Below are positions 23,257 to 32,023 of a stretch of 64,000 nt of DNA, in pieces. The position numbers and the translations under genes were made by a program. The first letter of the stretch is position 1, and each line of letters begins with the position of its first letter. The stretch is from assembly GCA_964397295.1 (NCBI GenBank), contig CAYNJG010000011.1, forward strand, positions 1 to 64,000. Direction: 5' to 3'. The notes below the pieces were generated by a model. The model had not been told where the DNA came from. It saw nothing but the letters and a program-made list of their open reading frames with translations, and did not search any database. Source of the DNA: CAYNJG01 sp964397295 (GTDB lineage: Bacteria > Planctomycetota > Planctomycetia > Pirellulales > Pirellulaceae).

Positions 23257-26232
23257 TTACAGCGTTCGAGCGACCTCTTCGATCTTGTACGCTTCGAGAA
23301 TGTCACCTTCCTTGAGATCGTTAAAACCAGAGAGTTTGATGCCGCATTCGAAGCCCTCTCGGACTTCTTTGGAATCGTCTTTTTCTCTCTTTAGTGAATC
23401 TAGTGGATAGTCGCCGATACCTCGGCCGTCTCGGTTCACTCGTATGCGACAACCACGTTCGATTTTTCCAGCGAGTACGCGGCAACCGGCAATGGTTCCC
23501 AAACGACTGATCGAAAACAGTCGCTGTACCAGAGCGCGTCCCAGATCGTTGACACGTTCCTCTGGCTTGAGTTTTCCAGAAAGCATCGCTTTCAGATCGT
23601 CGGTTACTTTGTAGATGATGCTGTAGCGACGAATTTCGACGCCACGCTGATCCGCTAGTGAACGAGCATTCTCATCGGGAATGACGTTGAAGCCGACGAT
23701 GATTGCCTCGGTCGCATCTGCCAGAGTCACATCTGCCGAAGTCACGGCGCCAACGGTTGCTTGCAGTATGTTGATTTTGACTTCGGGATGCTCGAGTTTT
23801 AGCAACTCTTTTTTGATCGCTTCGATGGAACCGCGAGTATCAGCACGCAAGATCATATTCAGTTTGGCGGCGTCTTCTAGATTTCCAAGCGTGCCGTCTT
23901 CCAAACGCCTTTGGAAGGTATCATAGTCCATCTTGACTGTGGTGCCAGAAAGTTCTTCCGACCTACTGCGATCATTGCGTTGCGAGGCGATTTCGCGAGC
24001 ATCCGAGACGTCTTCCATTTTATAGAACGGATCGCCGGCATTTGGAGCCACATCTAATCCGATCACACTCACGGGCGTTGATGGCCCTGCTGACTGCAAA
24101 CGCTGCGAACTGTGCAGGGTGTGATGCATGGCCTTCACTTTACCGAACGAGCCACCGCAAACAATCACGTCGCCGACATTGAGTGTTCCATTCGTGACGA
24201 TCAATTTCGCGACGACACCTCGATCACCGTCTTGCTGTGACTCGAGACAAATTCCGTTCGCGTCACGTTTCGGGTTGCAGTTGTATTCGTGAATTTCTGC
24301 TGTCAGTAACAACGTTTCGAGCAAATCGTCGATGCCTTCGCCTGTGGTCGCACTTGTTTTTACGACTTCCACATCGCCGCCCCATTCCGTTGGCAGCAAG
24401 CCGTGCGTCGATAGATCTTGATATGCCTTGTTTTCATCGGCGCCTGGTAAATCAATTTTGTTCAATGCGATAACGATCGGCACACCAGCGGCTTTGGCGT
24501 GGCTGATTGCTTCTTCCGTTTGAGGCATGACACCATCGTCTGCGGCGACAACCAGCACGGCGATATCCGTGACGTTTGCACCACGAGCTCGCATCTCCGT
24601 AAAGGCTTCGTGACCGGGTGTGTCGACGAACGCGATTTCTCGACCGTCTTTTTCGATCTTGTAAGCTCGAATGTGCTGTGTGATTCCACCAGCTTCACGA
24701 TCGGCAACATTGATGCCAATGATGCGGTCCAGTAGCGACGTCTTTCCATGATCGACGTGCCCGAGGAACGTGATGATTGGAGGACGCGTAACTAGATCTT
24801 CCGGAGCGTCTTCCATTTGTTCGAACTTGGTTAGCAGAGTGTCTTCCAGCGTTTCCGGCTGCTTGAAATCCACCTCAAGTCCGAGTTCTGCTGCGATCAT
24901 TTCTGCGGTTTCGTCCTCCAGCTCGGCATTGATCGTGACCATCATGCCAAGACCCATCAATGCACGTTGGATTTGTGAAGTCGCAACGCCGGAAGCCTCA
25001 GAGAGCGAGCGGACAGTACACGGAAATTCGACCGTCACGCGGCCTTTCCGAGGGGCTGCGGTATTTGTGCCGCCTTTTCGTTGGAGGCGACGTCGGCCTC
25101 GACGTGGTGAATCGTCGTCGTCGCTGCGGACGCGACCGCGGCGTCGATTGTTGTTTCTGGCTGCTCGAGCACTCGCCATGCCGGCGAGTTTCTTGTTTTC
25201 TTCGCCACCCGATTCGCTGCGATCGCCTTTCGTGCGACGACGAGTCGATTTGCCTTCGCCTGCTGGCAACATTTCGGCTGGATTGACCGGCATCTCGCCA
25301 GGAAGTTTCGGGCCACCGCCGCCACGTTTTCCTTTTTTGTCACCGGTTTTGGTGAATTGACCAAGTGGGGCACCACCGCCTTGCCTTGCTTGACTAATGG
25401 CGTCGCGCGAGAGCGTCATGATTGGCTTTTGCGTTTTGCCAGTCGGTGCAGAAGGTTTTTGTGGCGCCGCGCCTGATTTTGGAATGTTCGCAAGTCGAAG
25501 GCCGGGCCCCTTTTTGTTGCCGGCCTTACCGCCAGCTTTCCCGTCACCGCCGGCCTTAGGGCGTCCAAGTACCTGAGGCTTGCCGCCGCCTGATCCGGGT
25601 GCGATGTATTCGTCTCGGGTAAACCCAACTTTGTTTGGATGTTGCGGCGCAGCAGGTGGTTGCTTTGCTACCGGCTGTGGTGGTGGAGTTGTTGGTCTTG
25701 GTTGTATCGTTGGTTTTGGAGTCGGCGGGCCGTCCGACTTCTTGCCACGTCGAACATCGATCGGTGGACGACCGGAACGAGTTGGTTTGGGTGCATCGGG
25801 CTCGGCAGGTGGAGCTGGAGCTGGAGTTGCTGCGGGTGGTTCAGGAGCCGTCGGTTGCTCTACTTCAGCAACTGGAGCTGTTGGTTGCTCCACTTCGGCA
25901 ACTGGGGCCGCTGGCGCGGGCTCGACTGGTTTTTCAGCGGGTGCTGGAGTTGCTGGCTTCTTTGCTTGGATAACGGGAATCTTTCCCGTCGCCTTGACGG
26001 GCTCCGTCGGACGCACCATCGGTGCTGGCTCCGATCCGCCTTTCTTCGATGAGGAAGAACTAGAAGGCGCACTGGACTTTGTTAGATGCGATTTTACTTT
26101 CGCGATCTCGTCGTCCGTTAAGCTGGCTAGCGCAGAACCTTTGCCAGTGACGCCTGCTTTATTGCAGACTTCAACTAGGTCTTTGCTGTCGATGTCCAGC
26201 TCTTTTGCCAGAGCGTAAATACGAATGGGCAC
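23257..26232 (-). CDS. infB: Translation initiation factor IF-2
   Basis: IF-2 is the GTPase that brings fMet-tRNA to the 30S subunit. The order is IF2_N (MPIRIYALAKELDIDSKDL, residues 1-50), a long Pro/Ala/Gly-rich linker (about 50-400) containing the tandem repeat APVAEVEQPT, and a second IF2_N-like segment (VRSLSEASGVATSQIQRAL). The G domain follows, with GHVDHGKT near 492, DTPGHEAF, NKID and SATTGEGID. The beta-barrel and C2 domains close it. The length of 991 residues is typical of long planctomycete and myxobacterial forms. The start is GTG at 26232 with an AGGGAG about 8 bases upstream. It is second in nusA-infB-rbfA. Confidence 0.97.
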   Translation of the reverse strand: MPIRIYALAKELDIDSKDLVEVCNKAGVTGKGSALASLTDDEIAKVKSHLTKSSAPSSSSSSKKGGSEPAPMVRPTEPVKATGKIPVIQAKKPATPAPAEKPVEPAPAAPVAEVEQPTAPVAEVEQPTAPEPPAATPAPAPPAEPDAPKPTRSGRPPIDVRRGKKSDGPPTPKPTIQPRPTTPPPQPVAKQPPAAPQHPNKVGFTRDEYIAPGSGGGKPQVLGRPKAGGDGKAGGKAGNKKGPGLRLANIPKSGAAPQKPSAPTGKTQKPIMTLSRDAISQARQGGGAPLGQFTKTGDKKGKRGGGGPKLPGEMPVNPAEMLPAGEGKSTRRRTKGDRSESGGEENKKLAGMASARAARNNNRRRGRVRSDDDDSPRRGRRRLQRKGGTNTAAPRKGRVTVEFPCTVRSLSEASGVATSQIQRALMGLGMMVTINAELEDETAEMIAAELGLEVDFKQPETLEDTLLTKFEQMEDAPEDLVTRPPIITFLGHVDHGKTSLLDRIIGINVADREAGGITQHIRAYKIEKDGREIAFVDTPGHEAFTEMRARGANVTDIAVLVVAADDGVMPQTEEAISHAKAAGVPIVIALNKIDLPGADENKAYQDLSTHGLLPTEWGGDVEVVKTSATTGEGIDDLLETLLLTAEIHEYNCNPKRDANGICLESQQDGDRGVVAKLIVTNGTLNVGDVIVCGGSFGKVKAMHHTLHSSQRLQSAGPSTPVSVIGLDVAPNAGDPFYKMEDVSDAREIASQRNDRSRSEELSGTTVKMDYDTFQRRLEDGTLGNLEDAAKLNMILRADTRGSIEAIKKELLKLEHPEVKINILQATVGAVTSADVTLADATEAIIVGFNVIPDENARSLADQRGVEIRRYSIIYKVTDDLKAMLSGKLKPEERVNDLGRALVQRLFSISRLGTIAGCRVLAGKIERGCRIRVNRDGRGIGDYPLDSLKREKDDSKEVREGFECGIKLSGFNDLKEGDILEAYKIEEVARTL

Positions 26233-26538
26233 TGAAGCCGCTCCCTTCGACCGCGTCGGCGGTCACTGTTAACCAAATCTACATAAGCCTTTATCTCCTT
26301 GATGTCGACGAAGCGAAACAATCGTTCGGTGGCACTTATTCGTCGAGCCCCGAAGATCGCTCCCAGCTCTTTTTTCCGCAAGAGCTGCGCCACGACATTT
26401 CGTCCAATTATAAGAGATTAGCTCATAATAATGACCCATCTACTGGCCTGTCTTATCGATAAGCCAAGTTTTTGGCCCCAAGTCCAGATAAATGGACAAT
26501 CCGGGCTGTTTGTACGTTCGTTCATTCATCTCGCTGTT
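26233..26538 (-). promoter_or_regulatory. nusA-infB intergenic region, 306 bases, no gene found
   Basis: In most bacteria a short ylxR-type gene sits here, but I find none. A 72-codon ORF at 26393-26175 overlaps the infB start and has no family features. On the minus strand there is a perfect TATAAT at 26412-26407 without a convincing -35. A 12-base palindrome CTTATCGATAAG lies at 26452-26463, and a 5-bp hairpin at 26482-26497. A secondary infB promoter is possible. Confidence 0.35.
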
Positions 26539-27987
26539 CTATTCTGCGGCAGTCTCATCGGCCGCACTTTCTTCAGCTGCAGCTTCCGGTTCCGCTGGTG
26601 TTTCGTTCGCTGCTTCTGGAGCGGCAGCAGTTGTATCTTCAGCAGCCGCTTCCGTGGCATCTGCTGGAGCCGCTGCATCGCCAGACTCCGCCGCTGCATC
26701 GCCAGACTCCGCCGCTGTGTCTTCTGGTTTGATTCCGGCCGCTTCCATTGCGGCTGCTTTTTCTTTTTCGATGCGATCGAGCTCACGCTGGCGTTTGCGT
26801 TCTTCCTGAGCAGCTTTCTCCGCCACTTCAGCTCTGTTCTCGGCCTCGGTCACGATCTCATCGACCTTTTCTTCGGTCAGAGTTTCCATGTCCTCAAGGT
26901 CAGCGCTCATCGCGATGAAGTCGTCGGGCTCGATCACGGACAAATCGTCGTAGGACAGAAAGCCCTCGCCCACAAGTTGCTCGGCCAAGCCTTCGGTAAG
27001 TCCATCGATCGAGCTGAAACCCATCATGGCGCGTTCGATCTGCTCCTGCAGTTCTTCCTGCGTCATGATCTCGATGTCCCACTTGCAAAGCTTGCTGGCA
27101 AGTCGCACGTTTTGTCCGCGGCGACCGATCGCAAGTGAAAGTTGGTCTTCGCGAACCAAAACAATCGCACGACCCATCATTTTACAAAGGATCACTTCGT
27201 CGACTTCCGCCGGTTGAAGTGCGTTCGGGATTAGCACTTGCATGTCGTCGCTGAATCGCACAATGTCGATGCGTTCGCCGGCCAGCTCGTCAACAATGTT
27301 GCGAATTCGATTTCCTCGAACACCAACACAAGCGCCGACGCAATCGACACGTTGGTCATTGCTTATTACGGCGACCTTGCTGCGGTAGCCTGGCTCGCGT
27401 GAAAGGGCCTCGATCGTGATGACTCCTTCGGCTATTTCTGGAATCTCTTGCTCGAATAGGCACTGTACGAGCTGCGGTCGTGCTCGGCTGAGGATGACTT
27501 TGACGCGGCTTCCCTGTTTGCGAACATCAAAGATGGTCGCACGTACGCGTTCGTTAACGTCATGTGACTCGCCTGGGATCTGTTCACTACGAGGTAGGAT
27601 CGCTTCGACATTGCCAAGACTCACAATGGTCGCACCACCGTCGTTTTTCTGGACAACGCCCGCGACCATCTGCCCCATCATTTCGTCATACTCTTCGTGA
27701 AGCGAGTCACGCTCGGCTTCGCGGATCTTTTGAATGATGACTTGCTTCGCTGTCTGAGCACCAATACGTCCGACAGCTTCTTCGTGATCGAGCTCAGCAC
27801 CGTCGACCGTACCGCCGATTTCGCCTGACTCACGGTCGATGTGGATCACGATTTCGGATTCTTCACCGTGGTACTTCCTGGATGCCGAGACCAGCGCCGA
27901 CTCAATCGCTTGGAATACGATTTCTTTGTCGATGTTTTTGTCGCGGTGAATCGCATCAACGATTCGCAACACTTCGCTAGCATTCAT
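26539..27987 (-). CDS. nusA: Transcription termination/antitermination factor NusA
   Basis: NusA binds RNA polymerase and nascent RNA and modulates pausing, termination and antitermination. Visible domains are the N-terminal RNAP-binding domain (MNASEVLRIVDAIHRDKNID, 1-110), S1 (VAGVVQKNDGGATIVSLGNVEAILP, about 115-180), two KH domains (VGACVGVRGNRIRNIVDEL; LSLAIGRRGQNVRLASKL) and a Glu/Lys/Ala-rich tail after about 340. The tail holds an internal ESGDAAA duplication. I chose the ATG at 27987, preceded by GGAG. The frame is open to 28077 without family similarity. The first gene of nusA-infB-rbfA; the usual rimP gene is absent upstream. Confidence 0.95.
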   Translation of the reverse strand: MNASEVLRIVDAIHRDKNIDKEIVFQAIESALVSASRKYHGEESEIVIHIDRESGEIGGTVDGAELDHEEAVGRIGAQTAKQVIIQKIREAERDSLHEEYDEMMGQMVAGVVQKNDGGATIVSLGNVEAILPRSEQIPGESHDVNERVRATIFDVRKQGSRVKVILSRARPQLVQCLFEQEIPEIAEGVITIEALSREPGYRSKVAVISNDQRVDCVGACVGVRGNRIRNIVDELAGERIDIVRFSDDMQVLIPNALQPAEVDEVILCKMMGRAIVLVREDQLSLAIGRRGQNVRLASKLCKWDIEIMTQEELQEQIERAMMGFSSIDGLTEGLAEQLVGEGFLSYDDLSVIEPDDFIAMSADLEDMETLTEEKVDEIVTEAENRAEVAEKAAQEERKRQRELDRIEKEKAAAMEAAGIKPEDTAAESGDAAAESGDAAAPADATEAAAEDTTAAAPEAANETPAEPEAAAEESAADETAAE

Positions 27988-28080
27988 GTCGTTCTCCAAC
28001 CAGGAATACGCACAGGCACGTCGTAATATCGGTTTCGACGAACGTACACATGAAGGAAGAGCCGCCCGAAAGAGCACCAG

Positions 28081-28196
28081 GCGGTAGGTCGAAGGTAATT
28101 CGACCGGTCAGAGCACTCCAGCGATCATTCGCTTTAGCGCGATGTTTCACCAGCTACCGCAAAGGTGATTGGTTCCAACGAAGTCCGTCTCGTTGG
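28081..28196 (-). promoter_or_regulatory. Hairpin-rich 5' leader of nusA (candidate structured RNA)
   Basis: The gap 27988-28585 (598 bases) carries no recognisable gene. Within the probable nusA leader I find a closing helix GCGGTA/TACCGC (28081-28086 with 28155-28160), an inner hairpin GGTCGAA/TTCGACC (28087-28093 with 28099-28105, 5-base loop) and a hairpin AGCGA/TCGCT (28120-28124 with 28129-28133). Outside that enclosed unit is CCAACGA/TCGTTGG (28175-28181 with 28190-28196). This resembles a multibranched element followed by a stem-loop. It may be a regulatory leader, as other bacteria have upstream of the rimP/nusA operon. I cannot match it to a known class. Confidence 0.4.
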
Positions 28197-28255
28197 CGGC
28201 TCGACCTTAATGCAAGACCATACAGGTGGCCTCATCACGTCAGTCGTAATCACGC

Positions 28256-28284
28256 AATCTACGTATCCACCGTCGGAGTGTCAA
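28256..28284 (-). promoter_or_regulatory. Candidate promoter of the nusA-infB-rbfA operon
   Basis: On the minus strand a perfect TTGACA (28284-28279) is followed after 17 bases by TAGATT (28261-28256), four of six to TATAAT. A transcript starting near 28248 would have a leader of about 260 nt before the nusA ATG. Confidence 0.5.
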
Positions 28285-28585
28285 CCCGACGTGACGTGTG
28301 CTGTTAGGTGGGAAGTAAGGTAACGAGTCCTTTTGGGCAAGCGGTTGGATCTTCTCACACCGAAGGGATCGAAGCAAAATTTGCTTGCGTTCGTTTGGCG
28401 TGTGAAGACGCGAATTTCGCGACACGATTTAAGACAGCCCGCATTCGCTGGCAGACAGACGAACGAAAGACCGTCGACACCAAACGTCGTAGTCTCGCTT
28501 CAAACTGTTAACTTCCGCGAAAAGCAAGGTGCTTTGCGCAGATTTGCCTTATTATGTATTGGGGGCAGTCACCGAAATCCGTCGC

Positions 28586-30235
28586 ATGACAAAGAAGAAA
28601 ATCATGTCACTAGGTCGCAGAATGCAACTGGAGTCGCTCGAAGATCGGCGACTGTTGGCCGTCGATGTGTTGGCGAACATCGATATCGAAAACAACGCGA
28701 ATTTCATCCCGCGAGATGTTAGCCCGTTTGGTTTGACGGGCCAGGTTATCTTTCGTGGCAACGATGGTAATACAGGGCCGGAACCCTGGGTCACAACGGG
28801 AACGGCCGAGAGCACCGTCCTTCTGAAAGATATCCGAGACGGGCAGTTTGGCTCGGGAGCACGAGACTTCATCGAGTTCAACGGGCGGCTCTACTTTTCT
28901 GCAGACAATGGCACGCTGGGGCTCGAGCTTTGGGTTTCGGATGGTACGAGAGCAACGACCAATCTGATTGCCGATATCTGGCCTAGTGCCGAACCTAGCG
29001 CCCCGACGGAACTGACGGTATTCCAGGACTCGCTGTACTTTTTCGCGAATGACGGCGAATCCGGTAGAGAACTTTATCGCTTCGACGGAGTTTTTCCGGA
29101 ACGTGTCGCCGATTCGGTGGAGGGACGCAGTGGTGCCTCGGGCGTGAACCTTACTGTCGTCGGTGACAAAATGTTTTTCGATAGCGAGTCTGTCGAAGGG
29201 TCAGTATCAGGGCTCTGGGTTTCCGATGGAACCGCCGAAGGTACAGTTCCCCTAACGATTCCTGGCATAAACAACAACGATATTTCTCTCATGACACCGT
29301 TCGGCGATCAATTGGTATTCGCTTCCAGAGATCGACTCTGGGTTTCGGACGGGACGGAAGCTGGCTCGCGCCAAATCGAACCAGTCGGCGATAATTTGTT
29401 TGAGCCTTCCTCCGTCGTCGTCAATGGAGACAGACTTTATGTGGTGGACAGTCTGGGGCTCCACGAGATTTCGGATTCACTGGGATCGTCGACCACCATC
29501 GCAGCCACCGCGCAAGGTGCTACCGAAAGCGACGGCAAAGTGTACTACTGGGATGCCAACGGTTTCTACGTTCTCAGCCCAGATAATCAAGCGACGCGGC
29601 TCTTGCCGTTTAACTCATTTTTCGGCGCGGAAATGGGCGGGACATTCAACATCGACGGCGGCATGATCTTCAATGCTAGGCAAACGCTCAACCGGTATCA
29701 GATCTGGGTTACTGACGGCACGCTCGAGGGCACGGAAATGCTTGAAACCGTAACGGACGACAGCGCCGAACCATTGGCCGACTTTCAGCAGGTCGGCGAC
29801 CACATCTACTTCAGGGCGACAAATGGGAATTTCCACGAGTCCGTTTGGACAATCCCCGCACCGACCATTGAGGTTACCGATCCGCCGAGCATACCAGGCG
29901 ACGTGAACCAAGACGATGTTGTAGATTCGTTTGACATCGACGCGTTGTACGCAGCCTTGGCTGTATCCGATACGGACGAACGATTCGATGTCAATGAAGA
30001 CGGAGCGGTCACCAGCTTGGACGTCGATTTCCTAATCGAAAACACGCTGCAAACACGTCGTGGCGATTTGGACCTAAACGGCCAAGTCCAATTCGCCGAC
30101 TTCCTACAGCTCTCAGCGTCCTTCGGCCAGTCCGAAGCAACCTGGAGCGATGGTGATTCCGACGGCGATGGCACCGTGTCGTTTGCTGACTTTTTGGCAC
30201 TCTCGGCGAACTTCGGATTCGATCGAGACGCATAA
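28586..30235 (+). CDS. Exported surface protein with LEDRRLLA motif, ELWVSDGT repeats and dockerin-like tail
   Basis: This is a 549-residue protein. The N-terminus (MTKKKIMSLGRRMQLESLEDRRLLA) carries the LExLExRxLLA motif found at the start of many planctomycete extracellular proteins in place of a normal signal. About eight repeats with the core ELWVSDGT or variants (GLWVSDGT, RLWVSDGT, IWVTDGT) suggest a beta-propeller-like fold. From about residue 437 come two dockerin-like calcium-binding halves: GDVNQDDVVDSFDIDAL with VNEDGAVTSLDVDFL, then GDLDLNGQVQFADFL with SDGDGTVSFADFLALS. Dockerin-like pairs in this phylum are thought to dock or anchor proteins. ATG 28586 is used; an upstream start at 28529 precedes the motif. 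Confidence 0.85.
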   Translation: MTKKKIMSLGRRMQLESLEDRRLLAVDVLANIDIENNANFIPRDVSPFGLTGQVIFRGNDGNTGPEPWVTTGTAESTVLLKDIRDGQFGSGARDFIEFNGRLYFSADNGTLGLELWVSDGTRATTNLIADIWPSAEPSAPTELTVFQDSLYFFANDGESGRELYRFDGVFPERVADSVEGRSGASGVNLTVVGDKMFFDSESVEGSVSGLWVSDGTAEGTVPLTIPGINNNDISLMTPFGDQLVFASRDRLWVSDGTEAGSRQIEPVGDNLFEPSSVVVNGDRLYVVDSLGLHEISDSLGSSTTIAATAQGATESDGKVYYWDANGFYVLSPDNQATRLLPFNSFFGAEMGGTFNIDGGMIFNARQTLNRYQIWVTDGTLEGTEMLETVTDDSAEPLADFQQVGDHIYFRATNGNFHESVWTIPAPTIEVTDPPSIPGDVNQDDVVDSFDIDALYAALAVSDTDERFDVNEDGAVTSLDVDFLIENTLQTRRGDLDLNGQVQFADFLQLSASFGQSEATWSDGDSDGDGTVSFADFLALSANFGFDRDA

Positions 30236-30355
30236 TCTGGCGGACAAGAAGGGGGTTGCGCGAAAACGCAGCTCACCTACTTTGCATCTAAGCCAAGAGC
30301 TAAACTTTGGCAGACACGCTTTTCCTCCGACCAGTCTGCAACTCCTGATCCTGAT

Positions 30356-31576
30356 ATGTTTAATCTGACCGACAACGAAGTCGCTGCTCTTACTCGCACC
30401 ATCACGGGGCGTCCCAAGAGCATGTTTGCGAAGGATATTGAAGATTCTCGTACTGAATTGGACGCTGAGATTCGCGGCAAATCCGTGCTGGTGATCGGCG
30501 GAGCGGGCACGATCGGCAGTAGCTACATCAAGCAGTTACTTGCGTTCGAACCGGCACGCGTGTTGGTCGTCGATACGAACGAAAATGGCCTGGCCGAACT
30601 GATTCGCGATGTGAGAAGTTCGAATCTCAAGGTTCCGGAAGAGTTCGTGACATATCCGATGGACTTAGGGCATCCGCTAACGATTCGGATGATCGAGCAG
30701 GAAGGTCCGTTCGACATCGTCGCGAACTTTGCCGCGCTCAAGCATGTACGTAGTGAAAAGAATGTGCTGACGACGGCCTACCTTGTGGATAACAACGTGA
30801 CGAAGGCGGAACTCTTGCTGACGGCATTGTTGAAGAATCCGCCGAAACACTTTTTCTGTGTTTCGACCGACAAGGCCGCGAACCCAGTCAACGTCATGGG
30901 CGCGACGAAGCGATTGATGGAAGACCTTGCATTCGGCGTAGCAGATAAAATGAAATCGACGACGGCGCGCTTTGCTAACGTTGCATTTTCCAATGGCAGC
31001 TTGCTCGACGCTTTCTTGCACCGACTAAGAAAAGATCAGCCGTTGTCGATGCCGGGCGATGTGAAACGCTACCTGGTGTCCTGGGAAGAATCGGGGCAAC
31101 TCTGTTTGCTCGCCAGTATCATGGGGCAGTCTCGCGAAATCTTCACCCCGAAATTGGATGCCGAAACTGACCAGCACTTGTTCACAAGTGTGGCGAAGCA
31201 GTTGGTCGAACGGATTGGTTACAACTTTGACCAATGCGATTCGGAAGACGAAGCTCGCCAGAAATCAGCCACGATGCACGAGACGAAAGCCTACCCGTGC
31301 CACGTCTTCGCGACCGATACGACTGGCGAAAAAGCCGAAGAGATCTTCTCGAGTGCGGACGAAGACACGGATGACTCGCGATTCCAAGGCATCCGCGTGG
31401 TGAAGTCCAATCAGCGTTACGCCACGCTCGACGAAGTGCGTGCGGTTATCCAAGAGCTCAACAAGGTCTTCGGAAAGCCAGATTGCACGAAAGAGCAAGT
31501 CATCGCGGCGCTATCCAAGCACCTGCCCACGTTCATGCATCAAGAAAAGAACAAGAACCTCGATCAACGCATGTAG
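30356..31576 (+). CDS. Polysaccharide biosynthesis (CapD/FlaA1-like) nucleotide-sugar dehydratase/epimerase
   Basis: This extended SDR has 406 residues. It probably converts a UDP-hexose to a 4-keto-6-deoxy form. The Rossmann motif VLVIGGAGTIGSSYI is at about 47-61. The FAALKHV stretch and the active region STDKAANPVNVMGATKR (about 178-194) are visible, with Met in place of Tyr at the YxxxK position. This Met-x3-Lys form characterises the CapD/FlaA1 4,6-dehydratase branch. The C-terminal part carries an acidic insertion (SSADEDTDDSRF). It is cytoplasmic, without the four N-terminal TM helices of large CapD proteins. It stands alone, but the exopolysaccharide locus lies 8 kb downstream. Confidence 0.85.
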   Translation: MFNLTDNEVAALTRTITGRPKSMFAKDIEDSRTELDAEIRGKSVLVIGGAGTIGSSYIKQLLAFEPARVLVVDTNENGLAELIRDVRSSNLKVPEEFVTYPMDLGHPLTIRMIEQEGPFDIVANFAALKHVRSEKNVLTTAYLVDNNVTKAELLLTALLKNPPKHFFCVSTDKAANPVNVMGATKRLMEDLAFGVADKMKSTTARFANVAFSNGSLLDAFLHRLRKDQPLSMPGDVKRYLVSWEESGQLCLLASIMGQSREIFTPKLDAETDQHLFTSVAKQLVERIGYNFDQCDSEDEARQKSATMHETKAYPCHVFATDTTGEKAEEIFSSADEDTDDSRFQGIRVVKSNQRYATLDEVRAVIQELNKVFGKPDCTKEQVIAALSKHLPTFMHQEKNKNLDQRM

Positions 31577-31615
31577 CCTTCTGCCGCAGCGGCTATGAGC
31601 GGTTGCTCACCGAGA

Positions 31616-32008
31616 TCACTTGAATTCCACCAGATCCCAAAGGTTCCCATATAAATCCTCGAACACTGCGACGGTACCGTAGTCTTGTTGCTTTGGCTCA
31701 CGGACGAACTTGATTTCTTGCTCGAGCATCCGCTGGTAGTCACGCCAGAAATCGTCCGTTGAAAGGAACAGAAAGACGCGGCCTCCGGACTGGTTGCCGA
31801 TGAACGGCTCTTGTTCTGGCTTGGATGCTCGAGCCAGCAAGATTGTGGTTTCTCTGGCGCCTGGCGGTCGAATAAGCACCCAGCGTTTGTCTTGATCCGG
31901 CTGGTACGTATCGTCGACAAGCTCGAAGCCCAGCTTGCCACAGTAGAACGAAATCGCTTCGTCATAGTCCCGAACGACCAGTGCGATGTGGGCAATAGAT
32001 TGCTTCAT
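31616..32008 (-). CDS. VOC-superfamily (glyoxalase/bleomycin-resistance-like) protein
   Basis: This is a single 130-residue VOC domain made of two beta-alpha-beta3 modules: IAHIALVVRDYDEAISFYCGKLGFEL and, after the linker, a second module ending VAVFEDLYGNLWDLVEF. Metal-site candidates are H7, and E128 near the end. VOC proteins include glyoxalases, dioxygenases and drug-binding proteins, so the activity is not predictable. It is convergent with the CapD-like gene and separated by 15 bases from the SGNH esterase gene downstream on the same strand, so the two may share a transcript. Confidence 0.85.
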   Translation of the reverse strand: MKQSIAHIALVVRDYDEAISFYCGKLGFELVDDTYQPDQDKRWVLIRPPGARETTILLARASKPEQEPFIGNQSGGRVFLFLSTDDFWRDYQRMLEQEIKFVREPKQQDYGTVAVFEDLYGNLWDLVEFK

Positions 32009-32023
32009 GTTGTCATCGATCGA

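Noticed and set aside
25580..26218. 212-codon Gly/Ala-rich plus-strand ORF
   Set aside because: Antisense shadow of the Pro/Ala-rich linker of IF-2.
26175..26393. 72-codon minus ORF before infB, considered as ylxR
   Set aside because: Lacks the YlxR motifs and overlaps the infB start by 58 bases.
26650..26730. Short tandem repeats suggesting a repeat array
   Set aside because: They are in-frame ESGDAAA duplications in the NusA tail, not CRISPR.
28050..28307. 85-codon plus ORF in the nusA leader region
   Set aside because: No ribosome site and no family; the DNA there shows hairpins and a minus-strand promoter instead.
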